Below are positions 7,351-14,637 of a stretch of DNA of 20,068 nucleotides, piece by piece. This stretch comes from JANNPJ01 sp035474375. GTDB lineage: Bacteria > Actinomycetota > Actinomycetes > Actinomycetales > Kineosporiaceae. Each line of letters opens with the position of its first letter. Positions within the stretch are counted from its first letter, which is position 1. The stretch is taken from positions 1-20,068 of the forward strand of contig DATINJ010000069.1 in the NCBI GenBank assembly GCA_035474375.1, given 5' to 3'. The translations under genes and the position numbers were made by a program. Under the pieces are notes generated by a model that did no database searches, was not told where the DNA came from, and was given only the letters and a program-made list of their open reading frames with translations.

Positions 7351-8250
7351 ATGGAAAACCAGGCAGGCAGGGTCGTTGTCGGGTACGACGGCTCAGAGCC
7401 CGCTCAGGCCGCGCTGGCCTGGGCCGCGACCGAGGCCCAACGCCGAGGCCACCCGCTGACCGTACTTTACGTGCTCGACTACCTGGGCATGATCCCCAGC
7501 CCGATGGGCCCCTTCGGCTGGCCGGACGTCAACGACGAAGACGTTGCCCGGATCGCGAAGGACGGCGCCGAACTGGCCCGCAAGAGTGCCGAATCCATCG
7601 ACATCAGCGCGGTGACCCAGGTGGCTCAGGTGGCCGGAGCGCTGATCGATTTCTCCCAGCGGGCAGAGCTTCTCGTCGTCGGAACTCGTGGTCACGGCGA
7701 GTTCGCCGGAGCCGTTCTGGGTTCGGTGGGCTTCGCGGTGAGCGCGCACGCGCATTGTCCGGTCGTGGTTGTCCGCGGCGAGTCCAACGCGTCGTTGTCC
7801 GGCCGGCCGGTAGTGGTGGGCGTGGACGGATCCTCCGGTTCGGACGAGGCGGTGCGGTACGGCGCGGACGTCGCCGCCTCCGCGCATTCGCCGCTGAGCA
7901 TCGTTTCCGCCTACCAGACACTGGCCTCCACGGTCTGGGCCGAGGCCAGCTATGTTGATCTTGAAGCCAAGGGCGGACCGGTTTTCGACACGGTGGCCAG
8001 GGAGTCGGCGCACAAGGTAGTAGCGGCAGCCGGCGAAATGGCCCGCAACGCCCACCCAGAGCTGACCATCACCGAGCAAGTGGTCGAAGGGCTGCCGGCC
8101 AGGGTCCTGGCGAGCGCGGCCGACGGCGCCGGTCTGCTCGTCGTCGGCTCACGTGGGCATGGCGGGTTCGCCGGGCTGTTGCTCGGATCCGTCGGCCACG
8201 CACTGATCCACAACGCACCCTGCCCCGTGACGATCATGCACAGCAGCTGA
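7351..8250 (+). CDS. Tandem-domain universal stress protein (both ATP motifs intact)
   Basis: The 299-residue protein has two UspA domains (about 6-142 and 152-297). Both carry the complete nucleotide-binding motif: GTRGHGEFAGAVLGS at 111-125 and GSRGHGGFAGLLLGS at 266-280, each followed by HCPVVVV or PCPVTIM. Length and layout match mycobacterial Rv2623 (297 aa), a DosR-controlled ATP-binding growth regulator. The ATG at 7351 has GGAG seven bases upstream. Upstream in-frame sequence back to 6247 is the opposite strand of the neighbouring USP and should be ignored. It is divergent from the first USP and 38 bp ahead of the nitronate-monooxygenase-like gene, so these two probably share a transcript. 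A stress or dormancy role under the DosR-like regulator is inferred. Confidence 0.94.
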   Translation: MENQAGRVVVGYDGSEPAQAALAWAATEAQRRGHPLTVLYVLDYLGMIPSPMGPFGWPDVNDEDVARIAKDGAELARKSAESIDISAVTQVAQVAGALIDFSQRAELLVVGTRGHGEFAGAVLGSVGFAVSAHAHCPVVVVRGESNASLSGRPVVVGVDGSSGSDEAVRYGADVAASAHSPLSIVSAYQTLASTVWAEASYVDLEAKGGPVFDTVARESAHKVVAAAGEMARNAHPELTITEQVVEGLPARVLASAADGAGLLVVGSRGHGGFAGLLLGSVGHALIHNAPCPVTIMHSS

Positions 8251-8288
8251 TCCAGCACCTCCCATCCCATCGAACCGTAGAGGTCACC

Positions 8289-9719
8289 GTGCCCTTCCCC
8301 CTCAGCCACCCGCTCCCCATGATCATCCAGGGCGGCATGGGGGTGGGCATCTCGTCCTGGCAGCTGGCCCGCGCCGTGGCCCAAGCCGGTCAACTCGGAG
8401 TCGTGTCCGGAACCGCCTTGGACGCCGTGATCGCCCGTCGACTGCAGGACGGTGATCCGGGCGGACACATCCTTCGAGCGATGCGCGAGTTCCCGCTGCC
8501 CGAGCTGGCCGAGCGAGTACTGGCGCGATACCACCGCCGGGAGGGACGAGCCGATCGCCCGTACCTCCCGATGCCGCGGCTCGCACTGCGGCGCGGTCGC
8601 GGCGGCGATGAACTCAGCGTGGTGGCGAACTTCGTCGAGGTGTGGCTGGCGAAGGAGGGTCACACCGGCCAGGTCGGCATCAATTTCCTGGAGAAGATCC
8701 AGCTAGCCACCCCGGCGGCCGCCTATGGAGCGATGCTGGCCGGGGTTGACGTGGTCCTGATGGGAGCGGGCATTCCGCGAGAAATCCCGCACCTCTTGGA
8801 CGACCTGGCCGAGCACCGGGCCGGAACGGTACAGGTTCAGGTGAGCGGCGGGCCGGCACAGCAGGCCAGGATCGACCCGGCCGTACTGGGTACGGCGGGG
8901 TTGCCGCGGTTACTTCGCCCGGCGTTCCTCGCCATCGTTTCCTCACACGTGCTGGCTCAGTATCTGAATCGCGAGCAAGCCATCCGGCCGGATGGTTTCG
9001 TGGTGGAAGGTCCGCAAGCCGGTGGACACAACGCCCCACCGCGCGGTCGGCTGACCCTGGACGAGAGCGGCCAGCCGATTTACGGTCCGCGAGATGCCGC
9101 TGACCTCACCACTCTGGCCGCGATCGGCTTACCGTTCTGGGTGGCCGGTGGATCGGGTGAGCCGGAACAGGTCCGGGCCGCCCTCGCGGCCGGCGCCTCC
9201 GGGGTCCAGGTCGGCACCCTGTTCGCACTGGCCCGAGAATCCGGTCTGCAGCCGCAGTTACGTACGAAACTGCTGGCGGAACTCAAGGCCGAGACCCTCC
9301 AGGTGCGCACCGAACCGGCCGCCTCACCGACCGGATTCCCCTTCAAGGTGGCGCAGATTCCGGGTACGTTGGCCGATGCCGACTGCTACGCCGAACGGCC
9401 TCGGCTGTGCGACCTCGGCTACCTGCGGACGCCGTACGAGCGGCCCAGCGGCGGGGTGGGGTATCGATGCCCGGCCGAGCCGGTCGACGTCTACCTCCGC
9501 AAAGGCGGCGCCGAAGCGGACACCCGAGGCAGCAAGTGCCTGTGCAATGCGCTGATGGCAGACATCGGCCTGGGCCAGCACCGCAAGGACGGGTACCACG
9601 AGCCAGCTCTGGTCACCCTTGGCACCGACCTGGTTGGCGCTCAAAGACTTCTCGCCGCTACCGGCGACGACCAGGGCTGGTCCGCCGCCGAGGCGATCAC
9701 CTGGCTGGTCAACGGCTGA
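8289..9719 (+). CDS. Nitronate monooxygenase-like FMN enzyme with Cys-bearing C-terminal extension
   Basis: The 476-residue protein belongs to the 2-nitropropane dioxygenase/PfaD-type FMN TIM-barrel group. Visible features are the N-terminal FMN segment PMIIQGGMGVGISS (10-23), VNFxE-like GINFLEK (130-136), the catalytic-type His247 in EGPQAGGHNAPPRG, and the phosphate-binding loops VAGGSGEPE (285-293) and GASGVQVGTLFAL (302-314). Typical nitronate monooxygenases are about 320-370 residues; the extra 100 or so hold Cys366, Cys374, Cys394, Cys417 and Cys419. The long form resembles PfaD-like members, so the substrate may be a nitronate, an enoyl thioester or something else. The GTG start has GAGG five bases upstream. 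It follows the USP gene by 38 bp and probably belongs to the same stress-induced operon; a redox or detoxification role fits. Confidence 0.88.
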   Translation: MPFPLSHPLPMIIQGGMGVGISSWQLARAVAQAGQLGVVSGTALDAVIARRLQDGDPGGHILRAMREFPLPELAERVLARYHRREGRADRPYLPMPRLALRRGRGGDELSVVANFVEVWLAKEGHTGQVGINFLEKIQLATPAAAYGAMLAGVDVVLMGAGIPREIPHLLDDLAEHRAGTVQVQVSGGPAQQARIDPAVLGTAGLPRLLRPAFLAIVSSHVLAQYLNREQAIRPDGFVVEGPQAGGHNAPPRGRLTLDESGQPIYGPRDAADLTTLAAIGLPFWVAGGSGEPEQVRAALAAGASGVQVGTLFALARESGLQPQLRTKLLAELKAETLQVRTEPAASPTGFPFKVAQIPGTLADADCYAERPRLCDLGYLRTPYERPSGGVGYRCPAEPVDVYLRKGGAEADTRGSKCLCNALMADIGLGQHRKDGYHEPALVTLGTDLVGAQRLLAATGDDQGWSAAEAITWLVNG

Positions 9720-9917
9720 CCTCTCACTGACGGTAGGCGAGCCTCGGCGCACAGTCAGCCCCGGCGGCAGATCCACCGCTCCCGCGAACAGCCATTACTG
9801 GCAGTGACTTTGGCGGCTTCCGAAGGGTTGCAACGGTCGATCATTTGTTGCGATTGCCCTACTCTGAGCCGTCGTGGTTACGTGATCATGCGACCGCTCT
9901 CACCTAAGGAGTTCCGA
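9720..9917. other. Intergenic region upstream of the lectin/CAP gene
   Basis: These 198 bp separate the flavoenzyme stop from the lectin/CAP start. The second half is slightly AT-richer (about 9825-9880) and presumably holds the promoter of the secreted protein. I cannot see a convincing -35/-10 pair or a Dos-like palindrome. A strong ribosome binding site, AAGGAG at about 9906-9911, lies six bases before the ATG. Confidence 0.4.
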
Positions 9918-10967
9918 ATGGTTACCCTCCGGAATCGATCCCGAGCTGCGCGGATCGGGCTGACTGCGGCCTTCACGGGCCTGCTGACGGCGGGGGCGAC
10001 CATGCTGGCGTTGCCGGCCTCGGCCGATTCCACCGCGGTGACCGGTGTCGGCTCCAAGCGCTGCCTGGACGTGCCCGGGGTGAGCACCACGAACGGCGCC
10101 AAGCTCACCCTGTGGAACTGCAACGGGGGCAGCAATCAGCAGTGGTCGTACAACTCGACGACCAAGGAGCTGCAGGTTTACGGGAACAAGTGCCTGGACG
10201 GCGACAACCACGGGACGGTCAACGGCACCCGCGCCGTCATCTGGGATTGCACGGGTGCTGCCAATCAGCAGTGGAACCTGGGCTCAGCCGGGACGCTCGT
10301 GGGCGTCGAATCCGGCCTCTGCCTGGATGCCGCCGGTGCGGGCATAACAAATGGAACCGCGGTTCAGCTGTGGTCCTGCAACGGCGGCGACAACCAGCGC
10401 TGGACTGGCCCGACCGCCACCACGAGCCCGGCACCGACCACCAGCGCAGTACCGGTCACCAGCGCAGCACCAACCGCCAGCGCAGAACCAACCGCCAGTG
10501 CAGCACCGGTCACCAGCGCAGCACCGAGCCCGGCACCAACCACCAGCGCTCCGGAGGCGATGTCCTCGATGGAGAAGCAGGCGTTCGACGCCGTCAACAC
10601 TCAGCGCACTTCGAACGGCTGCGCAGCCCTCGTCATCGACACGAGCCTGCAGAAAGCCGCTCATGACTATGCGGTCGAGATGGTCACCACGCACCACTTC
10701 TCGCACACCTCGACCAGCGGACTCAGCCCCACCGACCGGGCCAAGGCCGCCGGTTACACCCGAGGCGGTGTCGGCGAGAACGCCATGATGGGCTTCAAGG
10801 GTGACCCGAACGGGGCGGTCAACAACCCGACCTACGGGTGGATGAGCAGTACCGGGCATCGCGCGAACATCCTCAACTGCAAGTACACCCGGACCGGAAT
10901 GGGATACGACCCGGGAAACATCGACCCGAACTACGCCGACGGTTCCTGGATCCAGGTCTTCGGCTGA
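9918..10967 (+). CDS. Secreted ricin-B-type lectin / CAP (SCP-like) domain fusion
   Basis: The 349-residue protein starts with a signal peptide: basic RNRSRAAR, a hydrophobic core, and ALPASA ending at Ala36. A ricin-B beta-trefoil lectin (about 40-163) follows, with three QxW repeats (NQQWSY, NQQWNL, NQRWTG) and paired Cys residues. A Pro/Thr/Ser/Ala linker spans about 166-213. The C-terminal CAP/SCP domain (216-349) has His263 in HHFSH, Glu287 in GENAM, His314 in GHRANIL and probable disulfide Cys235-Cys321. The lectin half should bind exposed sugars, perhaps polysaccharide or cell wall, and anchor the CAP half outside the cell. The biochemical activity of bacterial CAP proteins is largely unsettled. 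The chosen ATG has AAGGAG six bases upstream. It appears to be transcribed alone. Confidence 0.93.
   Translation: MVTLRNRSRAARIGLTAAFTGLLTAGATMLALPASADSTAVTGVGSKRCLDVPGVSTTNGAKLTLWNCNGGSNQQWSYNSTTKELQVYGNKCLDGDNHGTVNGTRAVIWDCTGAANQQWNLGSAGTLVGVESGLCLDAAGAGITNGTAVQLWSCNGGDNQRWTGPTATTSPAPTTSAVPVTSAAPTASAEPTASAAPVTSAAPSPAPTTSAPEAMSSMEKQAFDAVNTQRTSNGCAALVIDTSLQKAAHDYAVEMVTTHHFSHTSTSGLSPTDRAKAAGYTRGGVGENAMMGFKGDPNGAVNNPTYGWMSSTGHRANILNCKYTRTGMGYDPGNIDPNYADGSWIQVFG
10430..10549. repeat. Degenerate 18-bp repeats encoding the lectin-CAP linker
   Basis: Four clear units of the type agcaccggtcaccagcgc occupy 10448-10519, with partial copies on each side. They encode a Thr-Ser-Ala-Ala-Pro-Val/Thr hexapeptide linker. 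The period is a multiple of three, so linker length can vary in frame. Confidence 0.85.
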
Positions 10968-11428
10968 CCCAGTACGGGTCCGGTCCGGATCCCAGTCCTA
11001 CCCGACCAGGCCGCTGCTCGGCGGGCGTGCAGTTCGGCTGACAGGTAACACCCTCGGCAATGGTCGAGGTCGGAAAGGTGGCGTTCCAGGGTCGCGGCGT
11101 CCTCAAGGGTGGCCCCGACGTTCCACTGGATCATCTGGACCCAGGCGTAAAGATCTGCTGCTCGGTCATATTCGCCAAGTTCCTTGGCGGTGATGGCCCG
11201 CTCGGTCAAGGCCGCGCTGAGCACTCGCCGTTCCGCGACGGCGAGGGTCTCGGCTACCTGCACCGCGCGGTCGAGAACCTCGACCGCGCGGTGATAGCGG
11301 CCGTCCTTCCGGTAGCCGCTGCCGAGCTCGACCAGCGTCCAGGCCAATCGACGATCCCTGAGCGCCCCCCACCACGCTGCCCCCCGCCACACTCTGAAAC
11401 TCCCTCTACCCCGATGAGCGCCGGCCAT
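10931..11428 (-). CDS. TPR-like protein, probably a gene fragment
   Basis: The 165-residue frame contains two or three degenerate tetratricopeptide motifs at about 27-105: WTLVELGSGYRKDGRYHRAVEVLDRAV, then LTERAITAKELGEYDRAADLYAWV. TPRs form helical protein-binding surfaces, often in larger actinobacterial regulators. The C-terminal tail after about residue 140 looks like unselected sequence and overlaps the last 37 bp of the lectin/CAP gene on the other strand. The ATG at 11428 has only AAGG one base upstream and an in-frame TGA four codons before it, so initiation looks poor. I read this as the surviving piece of a larger TPR gene, possibly still expressed. If it is not a gene, 10968-11533 is a 566-bp non-coding interval. 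Confidence 0.45.
   Translation of the reverse strand: MAGAHRGRGSFRVWRGAAWWGALRDRRLAWTLVELGSGYRKDGRYHRAVEVLDRAVQVAETLAVAERRVLSAALTERAITAKELGEYDRAADLYAWVQMIQWNVGATLEDAATLERHLSDLDHCRGCYLSAELHARRAAAWSGRTGIRTGPVLGQPKTWIQEPSA
10966..10980 (+). terminator. Possible hairpin at the end of the lectin/CAP gene
   Basis: GACCC-AGTAC-GGGTC forms a perfect 5-bp stem with a 5-base loop overlapping the stop codon. GC-rich self-complementary sequence follows (GGTCCGGATCC). There is no U-tract, so factor-independent termination is only a possibility. Confidence 0.25.
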
Positions 11429-11533
11429 ACCTTGGGGTCAGAATGCGCTCCCACGCTGAAGCGGCACTGAAATCGCGCTGGAATGGGTCTACCGTCTGTG
11501 GTAAAGACTCCCGAAACATGACGGTGCAATCCC

Positions 11534-11965
11534 ATGACGTTTCAACTCATCGCTCCGACCAGCCACCTCATCCACTGGCCCTCCGGTGGCATCGCCGGTC
11601 AGATCTGGCTGGAATCGGAAGGTCGCTGCTTTCCGGAGCGAGAGTGGTCCGACCTGCCGGTGGCGGTCGTTCGCGTGTTCGTCCATTTCACCCGGGGATT
11701 GATCACCGCCCAGGTCGGCCAGCGCCGCACGGTGCACTTTCGCGAGGGCCCCTTCTCGGTCACCCTCACGCGCCTCGATGAGGATCTTCTGCACTGCTCC
11801 ACGCACGGCGCCGGTCAAGTACCCGAATGGACGGCGGTCCAGCCGTTCGCCGACTGGCAGGCGTCGCTCTGGTCCGAAGCCGAAGGCTTGCTCGACGCCT
11901 GCACGGTGAACGGCTGGGACTCCCCCGACCTGGAGGCGCTGACCAGCATGCTGTCCGTTGGCTGA
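11534..11965 (+). CDS. Hypothetical protein, 143 aa, upstream partner of the acetyltransferase
   Basis: I do not recognise this protein. It has 143 residues, no signal peptide or membrane helix, and a mixed, aromatic-rich composition (HLIHWPSGGIAGQIWL, WSDLPVAVVRVFVHF, FADWQASLWSEAEGLLDAC) typical of a small soluble alpha/beta protein. The start at 11534 lacks a clear Shine-Dalgarno sequence; an imperfect hairpin (about 11490-11512) lies just upstream. Its stop is 4 bp before the GNAT ATG at 11970, so the two are almost certainly co-transcribed and translationally coupled. It could be a target, partner or antitoxin of the acetyltransferase, but nothing in the sequence decides this. Confidence 0.6.
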   Translation: MTFQLIAPTSHLIHWPSGGIAGQIWLESEGRCFPEREWSDLPVAVVRVFVHFTRGLITAQVGQRRTVHFREGPFSVTLTRLDEDLLHCSTHGAGQVPEWTAVQPFADWQASLWSEAEGLLDACTVNGWDSPDLEALTSMLSVG

Positions 11966-11969
11966 CCGG

Positions 11970-12344
11970 ATGCTGGTGCGTCCCGCAGTGACGAACGCCG
12001 AGCTCAACGAATTGTTCACGGCCTCCTGGCCGGGCCACGAAGCGACCTCCTTCGAGCCGGTACTCGCGCGCAGCCTCGCCTGGGTCGCCGTCCGCCGAAA
12101 CGACCGGCTGATCGGGTTCGTCAACGTTGTCGGTGACGGCGGCGTGCACGCTTTCATCCTGGACACCACCGTGCACCCCGAGGCACGGCGGGAAGGGCTC
12201 GGGGTGCGGTTGGTGCGGGCGGCCGCGGACGAGGCGCGAAGTCACGGCGCCCTGTGGTTGCACGTCGACTACGAGCCACACCTGGAACACTTCTACGCGC
12301 AGTGCGGCTTCCGGCCCACCACTGCCGGTCTGATGCGGCTTTGA
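11970..12344 (+). CDS. Small GNAT-family N-acetyltransferase
   Basis: The 124-residue protein has the compact GNAT fold: VAVRRNDRLIGFVNVVGDG (strands 2-3), then HAFILDTTVHPEARREGLGVRLVRAAADEA. In that last stretch the acetyl-CoA pyrophosphate loop R-R-E-G-L-G is clear. HVDYEPHLEHFYAQCGFRPT is the characteristic final strand and helix. It transfers an acetyl group from acetyl-CoA to an unknown amine. I chose ATG 11970 (MLVRPAV); a TTG at 11958 overlapping the previous stop is an alternative adding four residues. Length is at the short end of the family. It pairs with the upstream hypothetical gene and converges, 13 bp away, with the large minus-strand GTPase operon. Confidence 0.88.
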   Translation: MLVRPAVTNAELNELFTASWPGHEATSFEPVLARSLAWVAVRRNDRLIGFVNVVGDGGVHAFILDTTVHPEARREGLGVRLVRAAADEARSHGALWLHVDYEPHLEHFYAQCGFRPTTAGLMRL

Positions 12345-12348
12345 GCCG

Positions 12349-12362
12349 GTTGAGCACTCAAC
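12349..12362. terminator. Small inverted repeat between convergent genes
   Basis: GTTGAGCACTCAAC at 12349-12362 is a perfect palindrome. It sits in the 13-bp gap between the GNAT stop and the GTPase stop and slightly overlaps the latter. It could act as a weak bidirectional terminator, but the stem is short and there is no U-tract. Confidence 0.3.
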
Positions 12363-13533
12363 TCGGGTTCAGCACGCGGGTGTCACGCAGAATCCACTTG
12401 ACTGGGTCGAGGACTCGAAATGGCGCGATGCCGTTGGCATGCAGGGCGCTTGCCCGGGGCGCATTGCCGAGGGCCGAGGTGACGAAGAGCCGGCAGTGCC
12501 GGTAGCCGGAATCCAACTGGATGAGCAGGTCGTCCGCGTGCAGCAAGTGCAGCAGGCTGCGCACCTCAGCCTGCAGCAGGTCGGAATCATCGGCGTCAAA
12601 GCGTGGCGCGAGGCTCGGATCCCGTTGGAACGCGGCACCTGGCAGAGCAAAGATGGACCGCCATTTGGGGTCGTCGATCTGCCGCAACTCCTGCATCGCA
12701 TCGAATTTCGAGAGCAGGACGGCGAACGGCACGTCGACCCGGTCATTCGGTGACGTCCGCCGCAACAGGCGAGTCAGATTCTCCAGCACGAATTGCGCTT
12801 CGGCACCGAGATCTTCGGGTTCCGGAAGCACGTCGGACAGCATCTCCCGGATCGATCGGACCTGGAACGGGTCGATCAGGAAGACAACTCCGTCGGCTCG
12901 GCCGAGAAAGCCGAACATGTCCGCGTCAAGGGTACGACGTTCCAGGTTCTCGCCCGGCAGATCCCGAATGACGATCCGATGCAGGCGACCGTCCGACCGT
13001 CCCATCCGAAAGATCAAGGGCGGAGGCAGGCTCCGGTTGGCCTCTCGCCGCGCCGCCGGCGTGCTGGCAAAGAGACGTCGACCGCTGAACAACGGCTCCT
13101 CGTACTTCTCAGCGTACTCCCGGGCGGTGATGTCGTCGTCGGCCTCGAACGAAACCCGTAGTTCGCGCGCCAGGAGCTTCAACTGATGCACGAGAACGGC
13201 GATGTAGACGGTCTTTCCGGACGTGCGAGCACCCGCCAGGACGATATTCGTGGTTTCGCAATCGCGCCATCGAACCGGAAACGGCTGATGGCACGTCATA
13301 CACACTTCGGCCCAGGTCCGCTGCCCGCAGGGGCCCGAACATACCGCCTCCGTTGGTCGGCGCGGGCGAAGCGAGTCCGGCGTGGGCGGCACCGTGATCG
13401 GACGCGAACTGATCTGGACGCCGAGCACCCGCGAGGCGATCTCGTCCTCTACCAAGGGACAGGCGCCGGTACAGACAAAAGCCGCCTTCGGGCCGGTGTT
13501 CGTCGACGCGAAGCACTGCGGGCAGCGGTTCAT
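12358..13533 (-). CDS. Double zinc-knuckle P-loop GTPase (double-GTPase type), operon gene 5
   Basis: The 391-residue protein begins with two Cys clusters suited to zinc: CPQC (4-7) with CTGAC (21-25), then CSGPC (65-69) with CMTC (78-81). A P-loop domain follows with Walker A GARTSGKT (101-108), switch/Walker B DLPGE (191-195), a hydrophobic strand ADGVVFLIDP (213-222) and a specificity-type SKFD (275-278) in place of NKxD. This is the pattern of TRAFAC-like GTPases that Pfam, as I recall, calls double-GTPase 2 and that accompany GAP1-type proteins. It is cytosolic and has no membrane segment. The ATG at 13533 overlaps the vWA stop by four bases (ATGA). It is the last gene of the operon. It probably acts as the nucleotide switch of the system, with zinc ribbons binding partner proteins or nucleic acid; this is inference. 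Confidence 0.85.
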   Translation of the reverse strand: MNRCPQCFASTNTGPKAAFVCTGACPLVEDEIASRVLGVQISSRPITVPPTPDSLRPRRPTEAVCSGPCGQRTWAEVCMTCHQPFPVRWRDCETTNIVLAGARTSGKTVYIAVLVHQLKLLARELRVSFEADDDITAREYAEKYEEPLFSGRRLFASTPAARREANRSLPPPLIFRMGRSDGRLHRIVIRDLPGENLERRTLDADMFGFLGRADGVVFLIDPFQVRSIREMLSDVLPEPEDLGAEAQFVLENLTRLLRRTSPNDRVDVPFAVLLSKFDAMQELRQIDDPKWRSIFALPGAAFQRDPSLAPRFDADDSDLLQAEVRSLLHLLHADDLLIQLDSGYRHCRLFVTSALGNAPRASALHANGIAPFRVLDPVKWILRDTRVLNPS

Positions 13534-14615
13534 CGAGTGGATCCTCTCACCAGCGCCGCCACCATGGCGCGCATTTCCGGGGCTCGCGACAGGCTCTCGA
13601 CGACCGATTCTCGCTCGGTGGCTGAGACGGCTGTGAAAAGCACGTTCTGCCGCTGATTCGGGGTGGGTTCGTCTCCGAAAACCACCAGGTGGCAGCAACA
13701 TTGGGTATCCGCGCCAACCAGGTCAGCCTCGGCGATCTCCGGAAGATCGGGCGGGCAGTCATCGGTGATCACGAACACCGTTCGCGGCCCCGACCCCGGC
13801 AACCGGGCCAGCACCGGCGCCAACCAGAACCCGCTGTCCGGTACTTCATAGATCTCGGCCAGCAGGTCCGCCAGTGACTCCTGGGCGAGATCAGCGCTGT
13901 ACGTGCGCGCCGGCAGTCCGCCCGACCAGACCGGCAGCCCCGCGTCCGCGCCGAAGACCTGCCAGAGCCCGACAAGCGCGCTGAGCACGCCGGTGATGGC
14001 GCCGGAACGAAAATGCGGGACCATCGACGCCGATCGGTCGAGCACCACGGAAAAGGCCCGGAGCTGCTCCTCAGGCGCCCGCACGGCAGCGACCCGGGCC
14101 CGGCTCTCGGACCGGGCGAGCCGGACCAACGGACTCTCGGTGATCGAGTCGACGGCCGCCACGCTATTTCCGGACGGCACGACCGATTCCGGCTTGGTCA
14201 ACGGGCTGGTGGATTCGTTCAGGTCGATCGATCGGATCGTCAGCAGACCGGGGCGGGTCGCGTCGATCCGGAGCACCGGCGTGCCCGGCAGCCCGGAGAG
14301 GTCGATCTCCGGGCTCTGCACCTGATCGAAGCCGCCGTCCGCAGAGACGACGTCCACCAACAACCGGACTCTGGCGTCCGGGCCGAAGGCGGCGTCCGCG
14401 GTCTCAGTGGTCACCGTGACGTCGATCCGGCCGGCCAGCACCGGAAGCACCACCCGATCGGGCCGCACGATGGATGGCCCACTGAACGGGACGCCGTCCG
14501 GCAACGAGAGCGTGAGGCGCAGGCCGTCCAACCCGCGAACCGCGAGCGCTCGAACCGTCACTTCTCCGGTGGCGCAACTGGTCTCGCCACCGGGCTCCAG
14601 ATACGTGATGCTCAT
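13530..14615 (-). CDS. vWA-domain protein with MIDAS motif, operon gene 4
   Basis: The 361-residue protein has a beta-rich N-terminal half (about 1-130, with strands such as VTVRALAVRGLDGLRLTLSLP and RIDVTVTTETA), a low-complexity link (130-180), and a von Willebrand A-type domain. Its metal site is DRSAS at 193-197 in FSVVLDRSASMVP. FVITDD at 281-286 supplies the later acidic position of the Rossmann-like fold. vWA domains bind protein partners through Mg2+, often beside NTPases as assembly or chaperone factors. A run of Cys (CCC at 306-308) is unusual. The ATG at 14615 has GAGAGGG about ten bases upstream, and the gap from the GAP1-like stop is 22 bp. Its stop overlaps the GTPase ATG. The vWA call is firm; the partner (probably the GTPase or GAP1-like protein) is inferred from the operon. 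Confidence 0.87.
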   Translation of the reverse strand: MSITYLEPGGETSCATGEVTVRALAVRGLDGLRLTLSLPDGVPFSGPSIVRPDRVVLPVLAGRIDVTVTTETADAAFGPDARVRLLVDVVSADGGFDQVQSPEIDLSGLPGTPVLRIDATRPGLLTIRSIDLNESTSPLTKPESVVPSGNSVAAVDSITESPLVRLARSESRARVAAVRAPEEQLRAFSVVLDRSASMVPHFRSGAITGVLSALVGLWQVFGADAGLPVWSGGLPARTYSADLAQESLADLLAEIYEVPDSGFWLAPVLARLPGSGPRTVFVITDDCPPDLPEIAEADLVGADTQCCCHLVVFGDEPTPNQRQNVLFTAVSATERESVVESLSRAPEMRAMVAALVRGSTR

Positions 14616-14637
14616 GCTCGGACTACCCTCTCGCCGT

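Noticed and set aside
11060..11470. 136-codon plus-strand frame
   Set aside because: It mirrors the TPR frame on the other strand, has no domain and ends in Pro-rich sequence.
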